DNA of 64,000 nt from JALORV01 sp963712485. Its GTDB lineage: Bacteria > Pseudomonadota > Gammaproteobacteria > Burkholderiales > Burkholderiaceae_F. Where the stretch lies: positions 1 to 64,000 of the forward strand of contig CAVQID010000014.1 of NCBI GenBank assembly GCA_963712485.1, given 5' to 3'. Below the pieces are notes generated by a model that was not told the origin of the DNA, made no database searches, and saw nothing but the letters and a program-made list of their open reading frames with translations. Position 1 is the stretch's first letter. The number at the start of each line of letters is the position of its first letter. Both the position numbers and the translations under genes were made by a program. Below, piece after piece: positions 63,206-64,000 of this stretch.

Positions 63206-64000
63206 CGTGGTTTTGCAGCCGCATCGAGGCGCAGCTCCGCGGACAGTGCGTGCGCAGTGAGATGCTCGCCACGAGCGAGCACGGCAGCGATCGGTCCCAG
63301 CCGCTGCGCGCCCGCCGCCGAGACATGGATGATGTTCGACCGCTTGACGAAGTCGTAGACACCGAGCGGCGACGAGAAGCGGGCGGTACGGACCGTGGGC
63401 AGCACGTGATTGGGGCCGGCGCAGTAGTCGCCGAGCGACTCGGACGAATAGTGCCCGACAAAGATCGCTCCTGCGTGGCGGATCTTCGGGAGCAGCGCTT
63501 CGGGCTCGGAGGTGACGACTTCCATGTGCTCGGGTGCAACGCGGTTGCAGAGCGCGATCGCTTCGTCGAGGTCTCGTGTCAGCACCAGTGCACCGCGGTT
63601 TGCGAGCGAGGCGGTAATGATGCCGCGCCGCGGCTGCTGCGGCAGCAGCCGCTCAATTGACGCGGCGACGGCGTCGAGCAGCTTCTGGTCTGGGCTGAGC
63701 AGAAGCGCCTGCGCCAGTTCGTCGTGCTCGGCCTGCGAAAACAGGTCCATCGCGATCCAGTCCGGATTCGCGTCGCCATCGGCGATGACCAGAATCTCGG
63801 TGGGGCCCGCGATCATGTCGATGCCGACGGTACCGAATACGCGGCGCTTGGCCGCGGCCACATAGGCGTTGCCCGGACCGACGATCTTGTCAACTGCGCC
63901 GACGGTCGCGGTTCCGTAGGCCAGCGCGGCGACAGCCTGCGCCCCGCCCATGGCATACGCGCGCGTTACGCCAGCGAGGTAGGCGGCCGCGAGTACCAGC
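63202..64000 (-). CDS. hisD: Histidinol dehydrogenase (5' end beyond the window)
   Basis: C-terminal two-thirds of HisD. Oxidises histidinol to histidine. Includes AMGGAQAVAALAYGTATV, GPGNAYVAAAKRRVFGTVGIDMIAGPTE, SQAEHDEL, RVAPEHMEVVT, SLGDYCAGPNHVLPT and the zinc-binding GEHLTAHA. The N-terminal part, and any hisG, lie outside this window. The stop overlaps the hisC start by 4 bp. Confidence 0.95.
   Translation of the reverse strand, partial: LVLAAAYLAGVTRAYAMGGAQAVAALAYGTATVGAVDKIVGPGNAYVAAAKRRVFGTVGIDMIAGPTEILVIADGDANPDWIAMDLFSQAEHDELAQALLLSPDQKLLDAVAASIERLLPQQPRRGIITASLANRGALVLTRDLDEAIALCNRVAPEHMEVVTSEPEALLPKIRHAGAIFVGHYSSESLGDYCAGPNHVLPTVRTARFSSPLGVYDFVKRSNIIHVSAAGAQRLGPIAAVLARGEHLTAHALSAELRLDAAAKPR

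Overview
The window is GC-rich, densely coding DNA from a bacterial chromosome. It most resembles a betaproteobacterium (Burkholderiales-like). The evidence is gene order: hemA-prfA-prmC-grxD-ubiX, petABC-sspA-sspB, hisD-C-B-H-A-F-I-E followed by hinT and tatABC, and rpe-gph-trpE-G-D-C. These neighbourhoods are, from general knowledge, typical of that class. No rRNA, CRISPR array, phage gene or transposase was seen.

Layout. 0-5 kb: enoyl-CoA hydratase, a PAS-PAS-GAF-GGDEF-EAL signalling protein and protoporphyrinogen oxidase (hemG), all on the minus strand. 5-16 kb (plus): DUF3429 protein, AcuI/YhdH-type reductase, a two-subunit molybdenum hydroxylase (IorA/IorB type), an exported methyltransferase, an APC permease, a MocA-like nucleotidyltransferase, two small proteins and an M61 aminopeptidase. 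15.7-22.5 kb (minus): rpe-gph-[trp leader]-trpE-trpG-trpD-GNAT-trpC-ung, tightly packed. 22.6-26.4 kb: apaG, a 35-residue membrane protein, mltA, dsbC and a UbiH-family hydroxylase. 26.4-29.3 kb: an accessory pocket of lower GC holding a 147-bp element with 22-bp terminal inverted repeats, a MORN-repeat/caspase-like protein and tRNA-Phe. 29.5-38 kb (plus): a complete oligopeptide-type ABC transporter followed without a break by two amide/acyl hydrolases and an exported metallo-beta-lactamase-fold protein. 38-44.5 kb: a DUF4136 lipoprotein, a small hydrophobic protein, a DUF4212/sodium-solute symporter pair, a cNMP-CBS-nucleotidyltransferase protein and a DnaQ-like exonuclease. 44.6-49.3 kb: hemA, prfA, prmC, grxD, ubiX and tRNA-Thr. 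49.4-53.6 kb (minus): petABC-sspA-sspB. 53.8-64 kb: mscL and a DegS-like protease (plus), then the minus-strand run hisD (cut by the window edge) to hisE, hinT, tatABC and a Sel1 protein.

How the parts connect. The trp genes appear to be controlled by a leader peptide that I translate from the gph-trpE gap: 33 codons, five of them Trp, with its start overlapping the gph stop. Respiratory complex III and the Tat system sit near each other, and the Rieske protein carries a Tat-like signal. The ABC transporter operon looks like a scavenging system that imports peptides or N-acyl amino acids and deacylates them.

A quality warning: at least eleven conserved genes carry apparent single-base frameshifts (hemG, ung, trpC, trpD, trpG, gph, rpe, the UbiH-family gene, the symporter, tatB, hisC). 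Several sit in short G or C runs, and in trpC and trpD they compensate each other. I read these as sequence errors rather than true gene decay and annotate the genes across the shifts.
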